A DNA stretch of 64,000 nucleotides from Aradus depressus. Lineage: Eukaryota; Arthropoda; Insecta; Hemiptera; Aradidae. Within the stretch, counting starts at the first letter, position 1, and each line of letters opens with the position of its first letter. The notes beneath the pieces are model-generated. The model made no database searches. It had not been told where the DNA came from and worked only from the letters and a program-made list of their open reading frames with translations. Positions 11,552-23,039 of the stretch are shown here, piece by piece. Where the stretch lies: NCBI GenBank assembly GCA_963662175.1, contig OY759222.1, positions 18,486,222 through 18,550,221 on the forward strand, in the 5' to 3' direction. A program made the position numbers and the translations under genes.

Positions 11552-11740
11552 GTCGTTAGTAAATCACCGGAGAAATACATAGCAATTAATCAACTAAATT
11601 TGAGCTTTCCAAATAACCCACAGTCCGTTTTGACTAAAAATCAATAATTGACTTACACAGGGACTTCCGAGTATACATATATATAAATATCGTGTCGATA
11701 CACTCTTTTGATTGATTTTGAGTAGAATCGGCCAAGGATT
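11552..11740 (-). repeat. DR repeat, minus strand
   Basis: GTAAATCACCGGAGAAATAC, ATTAATCAACTAAATTTGAG, CAATAATTGACTTACACAGG and GTGTCGATACACTC are the family landmarks, reversed. Confidence 0.6.
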
Positions 11741-11914
11741 TGTAAGAGTCGAAAAATTAATGGTCAAAATATGACATATTTTTGGGGAAATTTATCATAC
11801 TAATGGCAGGTTTTTCCATTATGCTTCATGACATAATTATCATTACAACACTCTACTTCCGCAGATATACACTAAGTATACAGGAAGTTACGTAATAGGT
11901 CAAAAAATTCTATG

Positions 11915-12380
11915 TTATGTTTTCACGGGAAATTCACGCTTTCCGACCCTCTGATTTCAATAATGAAAGCCTATGAACAAGATAATTCCCCGTATAAACG
12001 TACATTTTTCGACAAAAAATGTTGTATGTGTATCCAGAATTCCATAAGAACAACAACTAATGATATTCAGTCAAATTGGTCAAAAGTATCGACTATCGAC
12101 ACAATCTTCAAATGTAAATTCTCCTGACTCAAAAATGAAAATAAAATTTCCTGTCCATACGATAATTCACTTGAATGAATCACGAAATTTAATTGTTTTC
12201 TGTATTCAAATCTCATAATGACACCAGCTTTTCAGACAAATAATAAAATTTTATACGTGTATGCAGACCCCAATAAGAACGTTAGTTATTGATTTTCAGC
12301 AAAATCGACTGAAGAGAAAATATAATTCAAAGGAGAGAGATCAACTCATAAACTCTAATAACATTGATTATACCCAAAAT
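11915..12380 (+). repeat. DR repeat, plus strand
   Basis: Begins CACGGGAAATTCACGCTTTCC, continues with monomers including ATAATTCCCCGTATAAACGT and ATAATTCACTTGAATGAATC. With the preceding minus-strand copy it forms a divergent pair. Confidence 0.55.
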
Positions 12381-12387
12381 TCTATAT

Positions 12388-12636
12388 CTGTACCACGGAG
12401 GTAAAGGGCACTATGTCCATTTTCTTATGAAATGTAGTTGGCACTATGCGATGTAGATTTTTCGCTCTACGTAGCGGTATAACGCACTATACCCTATTAC
12501 TATAGATAGCAAAAATTGCATAGAGCAATTCTTATTATTAGCAAAGAAACCGGAAAATGAAGTTGAAAAAAATAAAGAAACTTGTTTCTCTGAAAAACAT
12601 TTTTGTGACATGGTGTCCTTTACCTCCGAAGTACAG
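12388..12636. mobile_element. Small MITE with about 30-bp inverted repeats
   Basis: The left end CTGTACCACGGAGGTAAAGG and the right end CCTTTACCTCCGAAGTACAG are near-perfect reverse complements; total length is about 249 bp. No coding potential. The target-site duplication is unclear. It sits 16 bp from the next element. Confidence 0.65.
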
Positions 12637-12652
12637 AAATCCCTGAGTAAAG

Positions 12653-13228
12653 GGGCCCTCAAACTGGCAAAAATTTCGCTCAAAATTTTGAGCACAAAGC
12701 TTATTTTTGTACAAAATATTGAATGGTCGTGGACCCCTCACACTACACAAAAATATTGCACAAAATTTAAGTATCGACTAAACATTCGTGATGGAAGCAC
12801 AGCGCATCGCGTTGTACTCAGCCATAGCCGCATTCGTTTCTTTGCCCAGGGCAAACCCGGAGGTTGAAAGTAGTGCAGTTGTATTGTGTGCAGTGTTGAA
12901 GGAGTTTTCAAATAATAAGAAGAAAAGAGTGTGGGTCAGGAATTATTTGAAGAAGCGACCGACCCATGGTCATCGTAACCTACTTCGCCAACTGAGCTTG
13001 GAACCTACATAAGGACCTTTATCAAAACTTCCTCACACTGCGCTCTCATGCTACAAAATATTGGCAGGTCCGCAAAAATTTACTAAACTTTCAGAAAACT
13101 TTGGAACGCCCCACAAAATATTGAATACCCCTTTTTTTGCACAATATTTGTCCTCACACTCTCAATGTTTTTGCACAAAACAGACATCTTCAAATTTTTG
13201 AGCGAAATTTTTGCCAGTGTGAGGGCCC
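12653..13228 (+). mobile_element. PIF/Harbinger-like element, deletion derivative
   Basis: Terminal inverted repeats of about 38 bp: left GGGCCCTCAAACTGGCAAAA, and right its reverse complement ending GCCAGTGTGAGGGCCC, both continuing into the shared ATTTCGCTCAAAATTT block. The 576-bp interior carries a transposase N-terminal remnant at 12791-13012. The flanking 3-bp duplication expected of this superfamily cannot be resolved, so the ends may have eroded. Confidence 0.75.
12791..13012 (+). pseudogene. Harbinger transposase (HARBI1/ALP1-like) N-terminal remnant
   Basis: A 73-codon frame from ATG to TAA inside the inverted-repeat element. Residues after about 46 read KKKRVWVRNYLKKRPTHGH, then NLLRQLSLEP. 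This matches the basic region upstream of the DDE nuclease in Harbinger proteins: K/R run, VW or YWV, R/K-rich, then HG and LL-EL. The catalytic domain is absent, so it cannot act as a nuclease. No host function is suggested. Confidence 0.7.
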
Positions 13229-13544
13229 GGAATTAAATTGCCGGTGATTGATTCTCTATGTAAAAAATACTATTAATTGTGAATATCATGCTGCTCAGAT
13301 CCTATCCATAGGCATCGTCCATTATACATTAGCTGCCTTCTTATGACAGGTGGAAAAAATGTGTAATGAAGTGAAAGAAAACAAATTTAGAGACCGAAAT
13401 GAATTTAAAATTGTGTTAAAGTTTCTACCCGCCCATTAAATACACGCCCTGCTTTGACCTTTACAAAGACAAATTAACAACTTAAAACAGTTGTGAAACT
13501 ATGGAAATATCATAATTTCTGGAATTCTTACAGATTTGTAAACT

Positions 13545-13705
13545 GTCTGTGCTTTAGTCTCATGGTCTCAACATGGTTGCAGGTTCGAATCTCATCCGGG
13601 AGTGTGTTATTACATAGATAGGACCCCCCTCCCGCGGACATGGATATTGTGTAAATAACCAATAGTCCCAGTATTGTCCTGGCAAATATGCAAGGATGTA
13701 AGACC
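13545..13705 (+). repeat. SINE2 copy, 5' degraded
   Basis: TCTCATGGTCTCAACATGGT and the B box GCAGGTTCGAATCTC, followed by CGGGAGTGTG, match the reversed SINE2 copies at 20.1 and 51.0 kb. Confidence 0.6.
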
Positions 13706-13724
13706 AGAAAAATATAATAATATG

Positions 13725-14520
13725 TAATATTATTATTTACAGATATCCAATGATTAACATGGGACAGTAAAATAAATAATAATATTAATACTTACAGATA
13801 ATAATATTATTACTTATAGATATTGAGGGCGCAAGTAGCTCAGTGGTATGCGTGCTTGTCTTCTGAGCTCAAGAACGTGGGTTTGAAACCCGACCGAGGC
13901 CCTTAGTTTATTTTATCTGAGAGGTAAAATGAACTTAAGCACGCCGTCCTTCGGATGGGACGTTAAGAGGTGGCCCCGAGCCTGTACGATTTCAGGTACC
14001 CGTTAAAGACCCCTGCCCTAGGTGAATAAAAATTTAGGGTAGGCAAGATTTAGGACTCCCACAGTAGAGTCGGGCTCATGTCCATTAGAGTTACGAAAGA
14101 GCGCTCTGGTAGTAGGCGATATGACCTCGTACTTAAAGCCCGGGCATGAGTCATAACCTTAAAGATATCCAATGATTAAAATGCAATAAAATAAATAATA
14201 ATATTTCTACTCACAGGTAGCCATTGAATAATATGAGACAATAAAATAAATAATAATATTTCTACTCACAGGTATCCATTGAATAATATGAGACAATAAA
14301 ATAAATAATAATATTATTACTTACAGGTATCCATTGATTAAAATGAGACAATAAAATAAATAATAATATTATTACTTACAGGTATTCATTGATTAAAATG
14401 AGACAATAAAATAAATAATAATATTATTAGTTACAGGTAGGTATCCATTGATTAAAATGCAATAAAATAAATAATAATATTATTAGTTACAGGTATCCAT
14501 TGATTAAAATGAGACAAATG
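13725..14520 (+). repeat. 55-bp minisatellite interrupted by a SINE1
   Basis: Repeats of about 55 bp, each holding GGTATCCATTGATTAAAATG and ACAATAAAATAAATAATAAT. The landmark CCATTGA recurs at 14221, 14276 and 14331, then with small shifts to about 14497. Older, more diverged units at 13725-13824 are separated from the main block by the SINE1 at 13825-14158. Confidence 0.85.
13825..14158 (+). repeat. SINE1 copy, full length, inside minisatellite
   Basis: Head GAGGGCGCAAGTAGCTCAGT, B box GTGGGTTTGAAACCC, tail CCCGGGCATGAGTCATAACC. Minisatellite units resume immediately after. Confidence 0.92.
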
Positions 14521-14636
14521 AACAGGTAAATGTCTAGCCAGTGAACCCGGGTTTTTAATAACCAGTTTTGCATATCTAGACGTACAGTGAATACGAGTAT
14601 GTAGCCGTGAAAGATCGATGAGGTTTGTCAGTTATT

Positions 14637-14850
14637 GTGACTCACGCCTGGGCTTCAACTACGAGGTTATATCGCCAACTACCAGAGTGCTCTTTTGTCA
14701 CTCTGGTGAACATGAGCCCCTGACTCAACTGTGGGCTGTGGGAGTCCTAAATTTTGTTGACCTAGGTTTCTCCACCTAGTCTTCTTTGAGTACCTGATAT
14801 TTGCACAGGCATGGGACCATCGGTTAAATGTCTGATCAGAAGGACGGCTA
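14637..14850 (-). repeat. SINE1 copy, minus strand, head lost
   Basis: Reversed tail GTGACTCACGCCTGGGCTTC, reversed 3' hairpin, and GGGACCATCGGTTAAATG; the tRNA-like head is missing. Confidence 0.8.
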
Positions 14851-14859
14851 AATCGATGA

Positions 14860-17155
14860 GATTTCATTATATTCGGACATTCGCTGGTGATAGACTACAC
14901 ACACCGATAGGTTGCGGTGATAGTTCATTAAAATTGACTGGTATATTACGATAAATGCGAGTAGACTGGCTAATGTGCATATTCACCGGTTATTGTGCAC
15001 ATTCCTTTAAACACTTGGCGAATGTGAGTACAACAATGTTTTAGGAATGAAATTCTATTTTCAGTCTCGCTAAAAACTCTTTCGAATACATTATATATCA
15101 TATACAAACCATAGATCATATATAAATCATATTATATTTCCGAAAGGATATAATGTTGACCAACCCATTGGTTCTTTTAGTGAAGCAGTACAGGTTTGAT
15201 AACCTGATAATCATTCGTAACAGACCTACTACAGAATCCTTATTGGTTTCCAGCTAAATTGGCCAAAGGGACAGAGGGCAGCGTTTTTAAACAATTTCGT
15301 TTAGTATATTTCAAAATTTGCAGAGAAAAATTTTCGGCTTTTATAAAAAAATAACCACTAAAATTCTATAAATGAATGGAAAACAAAAACATGTTTGTAT
15401 ACTTTTATATAATTTTTTGTTGCAGGTGTGACAGGTGTCTCATCCCTTCCGCCCCCACCGCACCCCCATTGCGACGTCACTACAGGTAATCCATGAAAGA
15501 CTTTTTCTTGAATAAAATGTTATCCTCAATGTGTCTAACCATTTAGGTATATAAAGTTTGTATATGTTTATATGTAGAGTTTATGTAAAGAGGTAGGTAA
15601 GGTATATTAAATGGGAGTGGTTGGGTACTTAAGTCACTAATAGCCCGAGAGAATGTATTTAGAGATGAGATAATTATACAAACAAGACAAGACTCGGACC
15701 CCATATTATCCTGTCTAGAGTAGGTTACAGCTTGCAACTCAAAAAATACCAAACCAAACCCATTTATTACGTCTGGGATCCTCCATCCTCCGCCTCTCGT
15801 CAAAACTAATCAATGTATAAAATATAAACTCAAACATCTGGCAACAAAATTTTGTAATTAACTACAGATTAATTGAAAATAATATTAATGTTCGATATGA
15901 CCTATATAGTTTGTAGTTTGTAGTGGTATAGTGGAGATAGTTATTGTACTTTAACTAAGAGGACACTTTCGTTGCTCTGGTGGTCATGACCCCGTCTCTA
16001 CTAGGGATTGGAACTTAATCCCGAAATTTTGGTTTTCAACGCTTTCAATCCTGGTATTAACGGGATTTTCGGGATTCATTAAAATAACATCTAAATATGT
16101 AAGTTTAAAAAAATTATTTATGATAAAAAAAAAACAAAAAAAAAATTCAATTTTACAGTAAACATATTTACATAAATAAGTAATTAGATTTATCAGTCCA
16201 ACATATTTTTTTATTTTTACCACAACTAGTTTCGGCAATTTGCTATCTTCAGGTGGTGAATCTGAACATACATAAACCAAAAATTAGATTAGAATTTACG
16301 AGCTTTTACAGTTCATGTCAACCATTAACTAATAAATAAATAAGTTACAAATAAAATATAACGATTTAAAAATACGTAACAATTACCAAAAGTACAATAA
16401 GTTACAATATTTGAATTAAAAACAGTAGTACAATAAATAAAAATATTCTGAATTAAAATACTTTTCTAGAGAAGAGGTCAAGGGATACGTTCGAGTATCA
16501 GGGACCAGCTGGACACTGGCTGAAGACTCCCATTCCCCAAAACAAAGCTCAGGGGGAGGGGGGGGGGGGGGGGGGGGGGGGTTCAAATTGAGTTACCCTA
16601 TTTAAGCAGAGGTCTTTTTTTGTTTTTAGACATTTCTTAATTTCTAATTTTTCGAACCAGTCGAGTGTGGGACCTTAATCTACGAAATGTAAAAATTCCA
16701 CATTTTTACACAAACATATTTACATATTTATGCTGAAAAATATGCTTGAAAAGCATAATGTTTCCAAAGAGTTATCGTCTAATTTTGTACATTAGCTTGG
16801 TACAAAAAAAATCCAGTAAAGCCCTTTCCTACACTGCTCGGTGGAATTGTTCGCAATGGATGTATACACAAAGTGCAAACCTCTTTTAGCATAGTAAGTT
16901 ATAAATGAGTGCCTCAGTGCATATGGAGTGTCACCACTGGGTGATTTCTCTACTCTTGACATTTTGACAAAGCCATATTTTACTCATATGTGATAGTAAG
17001 ATGTTGTGGGACGAGATTTCTAATAGAAATAAAAGACGTTGTCTTCCCACTGTTTTATTTTATACCAGAACCGGTAAATATTTTAAAATATTTGCTTGTA
17101 GTATATATTATTTATACGTTGTGAATACCTATTTGTAAATTAAACAAAAAAAATT
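14860..17155. other. No gene recognised; AT-rich with G26 run
   Basis: Short DR-like string near 15235-15275 (TATTGGTTTCCAGCTAAATTGGCC). A G-run of about 25 lies at 16557-16581. Remaining sequence is AT-rich without family assignment. Confidence 0.4.
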
Positions 17156-17160
17156 ATATT

Positions 17161-17459
17161 GTGAGTCATGCCCGGGCTTTAACTACGAGGTCATATCGCA
17201 TACTACCAGAGCGCTCTTTCGTTACTCTGGTCGACAGCCCAACTCTACTATGGTAGTCCTGTATTTTGCCTACTCTAAATTGTTATTTTCCTAAGAAGTA
17301 CCATACATCGCACAGCCACGGGACCATCACTTAACGACCCATCCGAAGGACGGCGTGCTCAAGTTTTTTCTGTTTTTTTCACAGATAAAAAACCTAAGTG
17401 ACTCAGCCGGGTTACAAACCCCCAATCTTGAGCTCAGTAAGCAAGCACGCTATCTCTGA
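17161..17459 (-). repeat. SINE1 copy, minus strand
   Basis: From reversed tail GTGAGTCATGCCCGGGCTTT to CAAGCACGCTATCTCTGAC; the last bases of the head are lost. Head-to-head with the next copy. Confidence 0.88.
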
Positions 17460-17462
17460 CCA

Positions 17463-17716
17463 GAGGGCGTCGGTAGCTCAGTAGTATGCTTACTGAGCTC
17501 AAATTCGCGGGTTCGAACCCGGCCGAGGCTCTTAGTTTATTTCATCTGAGCCTGTACGATGTCAGGTACTCGTTAAACCCGTTAGACCCCTACTCTAGGT
17601 GGACAAACCTAGGTAGGCAAAATTTAGGACTCCCTCAGTAGAGTTGGTCTGTCCACCAGCGCTCTGGTAGTAGGCGATATGACCTTGTAGTTAAAAGCCC
17701 GGGCATAATAACTAAC
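17463..17716 (+). repeat. SINE1 copy, plus strand, head-to-head partner
   Basis: Head GAGGGCGTCGGTAGCTCAGT, B box GCGGGTTCGAACCCGGCC, shortened body, tail GGGCATAATAACTAACTC. Together with the preceding copy it forms a SINE palindrome with almost no spacer. Confidence 0.88.
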
Positions 17717-18139
17717 TCTATAGAGATTGAACTTAGAAACCTATTTTTCCTTTTGTCTCCCTAAAAAAAAAAAAACGTTTTGTACCCTTTAGCTGTTGTT
17801 TGAAAGAATCTTATCAAATCGTCAGGGTTTGGTGAAAATTTCATTACTTTTTTTTAAATTTTGTCAATTTATAAATATTACAACCAGAAGATTCATATTT
17901 GTTTACAAACAATAATTTAAAAATTGTGTCCACTAGCCGGCCTTGAAGAAACCTGTTTTAGAAAGAAATAATTCACGCTGACACAAAATAAAATCACTTA
18001 ACATATTCATTATCAAAGTATGAATAATGAGAAATAGCTCTCAAAATTTAAATATATTTTTAATTAATTAACTTTTAAATACATTTTTTTGTCTTTTGCA
18101 CATAGGATGATATGTAATTACGTAAAAAAAATGCCTGTC

Positions 18140-19250
18140 AATGTCTGTGTGTCTGTGAACACGATAACTCCCGAGAGAATTTATTATATTATTACGAAAT
18201 TTTATATGTGAATCCAGAACCCTATAAGAACAATAACAATAATGAATGTATCGACATGAAATTTTATATGTGTATTCAGAACCCCATAAGAACAATATCT
18301 ATTGATTATCAGCCGAATCTGCCATAGATAAGTTGGATATATGGGGGGAGTCTATGCAAAAACTCCAATAACTGTCGAAATAATGAATTTATCGACATGA
18401 AATTTTACATGTGTATTCAGAACCCCATAAGAACAAAATCTATTGATGATCAGCCGATTCTGCCATAGATAAGTCGGATATATGGGGGGAGTCTACACAA
18501 AAACTACAATAACTGTCGAAATAATGAATGTCAATATCTACGATCAGCCGATTCTACACAAAAACTACAATAACTGTCGAAATAATGAATGTATCGACAT
18601 GACATTTTATATGTGTACTCAGAACCCCATAACAACAATATCTATTGATTATCAGCCAAATTTGCCATAGATAATTAGGATATATGGGGGGAGTCTACAC
18701 AAAAACTACAATAACTATCGAAATAATGAATGTATCGACATGAAATTTTATATGTGAATCCAGAACACCATAAGAACAACAACTATTGATTATCAGCCGA
18801 ATCTGCCAAAAGTAAATAGGAGATATGGGGGGAGTCTACACAAAAACTCCAATAACTGCCGAAGTAATGAATATATCAACATGAAATTTTACATGTGAAT
18901 CCAGAACACCATAAAAAAAATTTAGGTCTCCCACAGTAGAGTTGGGCTCATGTCCACCAGAGTGACGAAAGAGCGCTCTGGTAGTAGGCGATATGACCTC
19001 GTAGTTAAAGCCCGGGCATGAGTCATAAAACCTAACCTAACCTAACTTCTATTGATTTTCGGCCAAATTGGCCAAAGTGATCAGAGGTCTAACCCAAAAA
19101 CATTAATAACTGTCGATATAGTGAATGCTTCAACACGTGTTGATTCGGAAGTCCTCAAGTCACTAATTGATAAACTCAGAGGAACAGCAAAAACTTTGAT
19201 GATTAATTCGCCCTGGGGAGGTACATAGCCGGTGATTCACCTACAACTTT
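18140..19250 (+). repeat. DR repeat expanded into a 141-bp tandem array
   Basis: At least five monomers, each with ATAACTGTCGAAATAATGAA, TGTATCGACATGAAATTTTA, CAGAACCCCATAAGAAC and a GATATATGGGGGGAGTCTAC block. ATAACT recurs at 18368, 18509, 18711 and 18852. Spacing is 141 bp except for one 61-bp unit at 18509-18570. A SINE1 tail interrupts it at 18919-19046, and the family 3' end is at about 19205 (GGTACATAGCCGGTGATTCAC). Confidence 0.85.
18919..19046 (+). repeat. SINE1 3' third with CCTAA tail, inside DR array
   Basis: Strongly 5'-truncated copy, AATTTAGGTCTCCCACAGTA to CATAAAACCTAACCTAACC. The flanking monomer continues cleanly on both sides. Confidence 0.88.
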
Positions 19251-19254
19251 TTAT

Positions 19255-20040
19255 TTTTGGATTTTCTGACCAATTAAATAACATCCCCCATACTTTGTAT
19301 AGGTGAGAAAGTAGAATGCGGTGAAGGAATGGTTAGGTTAACTGGTCGTTATAGCCCTGTTGAGGATTCAACTCACGTTAGTCAGCTTCCCTAATGCGAC
19401 TTTAACACCAGCCTTCTCGCTACCTCATAGATTTCACTTCTCCTACCATTAGAAGAGTCTAAACGTTCAAGATTAAGAAATTACTGTGCTCAGGACCAAA
19501 TGTGACCAGAGTATCTAAAGTGTTAACCTCTTAGACACCTTGGGAAAATAGCCATCAGGAGTTCAGAAACGATTCTTGAAGCAACTAAAACGGCTTTTTA
19601 TAATTCGCTACATAAGTATAACAAAAGCCTTTAAAACGGATAGTAACTGTTATGGGCATCAATTTACAGTTCCATTTACAATATTTGTTGGAGGAGGGGG
19701 GATCATCGGTGAATCAACGTTAATGTTCTTCCCCAGCTCAAATTATCTGTAAAACTATAAGTGAGAAAGGCTTCAGATATGTTAGGAATCATTGAATTGT
19801 TCGTCCGTCAATTTACAAGCAAGATTTGGGAAACGCATCCAGAAAAAAAAAACTACTTTTATGAAAACTTATAGTTATGAACTTTCACATGAGTCTCCCC
19901 TTTCCCGCCAAAATTCCAACCATCCCCCCTTCTACACACATGAGATGTGACTTAGAAAATTAATAAAATCTGTGAAAAGCCAGATTATATTTTATTTTCC
20001 ACCCTGTGCTATAACAAGTTTACATAAAATACTGATAATT
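19255..20040. other. No gene recognised
   Basis: Moderate-complexity sequence, mostly single-copy in this window. A weak retroelement-tail-like string lies near 19960-20010. No ORF of note. Confidence 0.4.
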
Positions 20041-20046
20041 GTTAAG

Positions 20047-20190
20047 CTTTTTTTTTTTTTGTGTATGTCTATTGCCTCTGAAGGGAGTTCTATCAATGCA
20101 ATAAATCTCTCTCTCAGATGGGATTCGAACCCGCAACCGTGGTGAGACCATGTGACCAAAGCCCTTTGCTCTAGCCACCATGGCCCTCAG
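20047..20190 (-). repeat. SINE2 copy, minus strand
   Basis: Read on the minus strand: head GGGCCATGGTGGCTAGAGC, B box GCGGGTTCGAATCCC, then a short body ending in a poly(A) (T12 at 20048-20059). A tRNA-derived family distinct from SINE1. Confidence 0.8.
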
Positions 20191-20284
20191 TAAGGTTCCT
20201 TGTGATCTACTGGATCTGCCATATAACATTTTGTGTTTTATATGATATATTTGATACGATATTCTTGATTTGTTGCATCGCCGA

Positions 20285-20740
20285 TGATAGGAGGCGAGTG
20301 GGAAGGACCAAAGCCAAGTGGAGACAGAAGGGCCAGAAGACTAAAGAAGAGAAGCTGGTGGACGGTGACTCTGCGACAAAGGAACATAGAAGAAAGGAGA
20401 AGAGTAGAAAATACCAGAGCCAGGGAGTAGGGTGACCAGAGGACCAAGAAAGTGAAGCTGGAGCACGGTGACTCTGCGACAAAGGAACATAGAAGAAAGG
20501 AGAAGAGTGGAAAATACCAGAGCCAGGGAGTAGGGTGACCAGAGGACCAAGGAAGTGAAGCTGGAGGATGGTGACTCTGCGACAAAGGAAAATAGAAAGA
20601 GTTCCTTAAGAACTTGATTGGGTAATCGACGAAGATAGGAGAAGAGTGTAAAAGACCAGAGCCAGGGAGTAGGGTGGCCAGAGGACTAAGGAAGTGAAGC
20701 TGGAGGACGGTGACTCTGAACAAGGAAACACGGAAGGATG
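20285..20740. repeat. 103-bp minisatellite, about 3.5 units
   Basis: Units share GGTGACTCTGCGACAAAGGA, AGAGCCAGGGAGTAGGGTG and GAAGTGAAGCTGGAG. The ACGGTGACT landmark falls at 20362, 20465 and 20568 (103-bp steps), then at 20707 after an insertion. A 172-codon minus-strand ORF across it is a by-product: the period is not a multiple of three and all units lack stops. Confidence 0.85.
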
Positions 20741-20744
20741 TCCT

Positions 20745-21660
20745 TGGGAAGACCAAGACTCTTGATTCGTTACAATACCAAAGAAGAGACCGTGCTTTAA
20801 TCTGTCAAATTATTCATCAGAGTTCCCAATTATTACTGAATAATAATCACATCAATGAGATTCCAATGATAGGATGTCCAGTGAAATATTAAATCCATAA
20901 TTTCCTATATATACGTTGATGGGTCCCAGTTCTAAAGACCGACTCTATATACATTAGAACTGGTTCTCTCGGTGAGACTTATGGTGGTTTTACACATTGA
21001 AAAACATTATGAACAGGGGTGTACAAGCACAGAAGTTCCCAAAAACCTGATTGATGGAAGAAAAATTGGAAAAAAAACTGCCGGAAATCGCTCTTCAAAA
21101 GATGTTGAAGTCAATTTCTGCAGGAGTAAAGCTGTTGGTAAATATACTTCTTAAGTACATGTTTAGAGTTGATGGAGATGAATCCTGTGACTAATGACAG
21201 CTGTCAAGAGAGACGTAACATCTTGGAAGACATAAGAGGTCTCCTTAAGTGAGACGTTAGCGGGTAAACATTTGACTAAAACGAGAAGAGGAAATCAGGA
21301 CTTCTAATTGGTCATTGGTGGCAAAGATTAGGATATACATCAGAAGTGGCAAGGACTTGGATATCCATCAAGAGCTAAGGATATCCATGAGGGCTCCATA
21401 GTAAGGGAGGAAGGGTCATGAGCCGGCTAATGAGCGGCCGTGATGTCTCTATTAGGAGGTGATGGATAGAAGCAATTCATGAGGTGAGTTCGTTAGGGGC
21501 TCATTTAGATGAGGCTTGGAGCGCACGCGGGAATACTCAATATCACCGCTACTCAGCCCACTCCGGTCCCATTTTAATGGACTCAAACATACTAACGAGA
21601 CATTAGCGCAGTGGCAGCTTGTTCACCTCAAAACGTTTTTGGTTTAGTGTAAAAGCAAAA
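20745..21660. other. Single-copy-looking sequence
   Basis: No repeat family landmarks, balanced composition, no long ORF. The part at 21420-21610 is relatively GC-rich and is a candidate regulatory stretch by position only. Confidence 0.35.
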
Positions 21661-21665
21661 AAACA

Positions 21666-22200
21666 AATTTCGTAAGTGAATCACCAGCAGTGTACTTCCC
21701 CAAAGTTAATCAATTAAGTTTTCGCTCTCCCTCCGTTTCGGCTATAAATCAATAGTTTGACATGAGGGCACCGGGAGCTCAGTGGTATGCGTGTTTGTCT
21801 TCTGAGCTCAAGATCGTGGGTTCGAAACCCGACCGAGGCCCTTAGTTGATTTTATCTGGGAGGTGAAATAAACTTAAGCACGCCGTCCTTCGAAGGGGAC
21901 GTTAATCGATGGTCCCGAGCCTGTACGATGTCAGGTACTCGTTAAAGACCCCTACACTAGGTGAATAACAATTTAGGGTAGGCAAAATTTAGGACTCCCA
22001 CAGTAGAGTCGGGCTCATGTCTACCAGAGTGACGAAAGAGCGCTCTGGTAGTAGACGAAATGACCTTGTAGTTAAAGCCCGGGCATGAGTCATAAAACCT
22101 AACCTAATAGTTGACATATATGTTATAAGGTCTTGAATTCTCATATTAAATTTTGTGTCGATACTTTTTCACATAGTTTTTTAGTCAATCCCCAATTACC
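21666..22200 (-). repeat. DR repeat, minus strand, split by SINE1
   Basis: AGTGAATCACCAGCAGTGTAC through CAATAGTTTGACAT before the SINE1. After it come TAGTTGACATATATG and GTGTCGATAC. Confidence 0.7.
21766..22105 (+). repeat. SINE1 copy, full length, with target-site duplication
   Basis: Head GAGGGCACCGGGAGCTCAGT, B box GTGGGTTCGAAACCC, tail CATAAAACCTAACCT. The flanks AATAGTTTGACAT (21753-21765) and AATAGTTGACAT (22106-22117) are the duplicated target within DR sequence. Confidence 0.95.
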
Positions 22201-22359
22201 TACTTTTTTTAAAAGCCCAATTTGAATTAAACCTGACGATTGTATAATTCTGAAACAATTATTGTTTTGAGGAATAGACAATATTTAAAAATAAATATAA
22301 ATTGGTTTTATTTATGTATTACAAGTTTCTACAATTTGTCCGCTTTTCTCAACTTAGAA

Positions 22360-22480
22360 GATGAAATTTTTATATTTAAACTCAAAACCCCATAAAAACG
22401 GCATCTATTAGTTTTCCGTGAGATCAGCCGAAGTGAAGAAGGGAAGCTTGATTCAAAAACTTTGGTAAAACATATCGACA
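22360..22480 (+). repeat. DR repeat fragment, plus strand
   Basis: AAACTCAAAACCCCATAAAA, then CATCTATTAGTTTTCCG and a CAAAAACTTTGG segment match one monomer. Confidence 0.5.
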
Positions 22481-22734
22481 CAATATAATATATACTATAA
22501 TATATTCAGAAAATCCTTTGTAAGTACTAATGATTTAAACTACTGCCGATGCTATGAATGGATATTGTTATGGAGACAAATCACGAAATTTCGGTGAAAA
22601 ATTAATATGGGCACAAGTAAATGAGATACATATTTATTAAACACCGGAATAGAAGACACATCTAAAAAGTACTGGATATATTAAAATATTGAATTTGTGA
22701 TTTGACTTCCGAATCCTCATTCTAAATGTTCCCC

Positions 22735-22830
22735 TTCCCTTCGGTAGAATCAGCTGAACAATAATAGTTGAATATCATATCGATACATTCACTCTATCGG
22801 GAGTTATCGATACACAAAGACGAAATGAAA
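22735..22830 (-). repeat. DR repeat fragment, minus strand
   Basis: TTCCCTTCGGTAGAATCAGC and CATTCACTCTATCGGGAGTT are monomer landmarks in reverse. Confidence 0.5.
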
Positions 22831-23039
22831 AACGTTGATGATTAGATGAGTTACTTTCATGTCTCTAATTGTTGCAGATTTTTTTCGACCAATAAATCGA
22901 TTGACCATCTGGAGCAAATTGGCTGTTTGGTTTAACGTTGGCACGATATTAACAAGAATCGTTTAAACAGGTTGACAGGGGCTATTAAAGAGTCTAAAAG
23001 TCCTGTCAACAGCGAAAAGTAACACGAAATGATTACCTT

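Noticed and set aside
16557..16581. G25 run as a functional G-quadruplex
   Set aside because: Several long G or C runs occur in the window (also near 33892, 39010 and 58720); they look like slippage-prone homopolymers or assembly-sensitive tracts.
20238..20756. 172-codon minus-strand ORF as a gene
   Set aside because: It spans a 103-bp tandem repeat, so it repeats itself in rotating frames; no domain, start context or splice signals support it.
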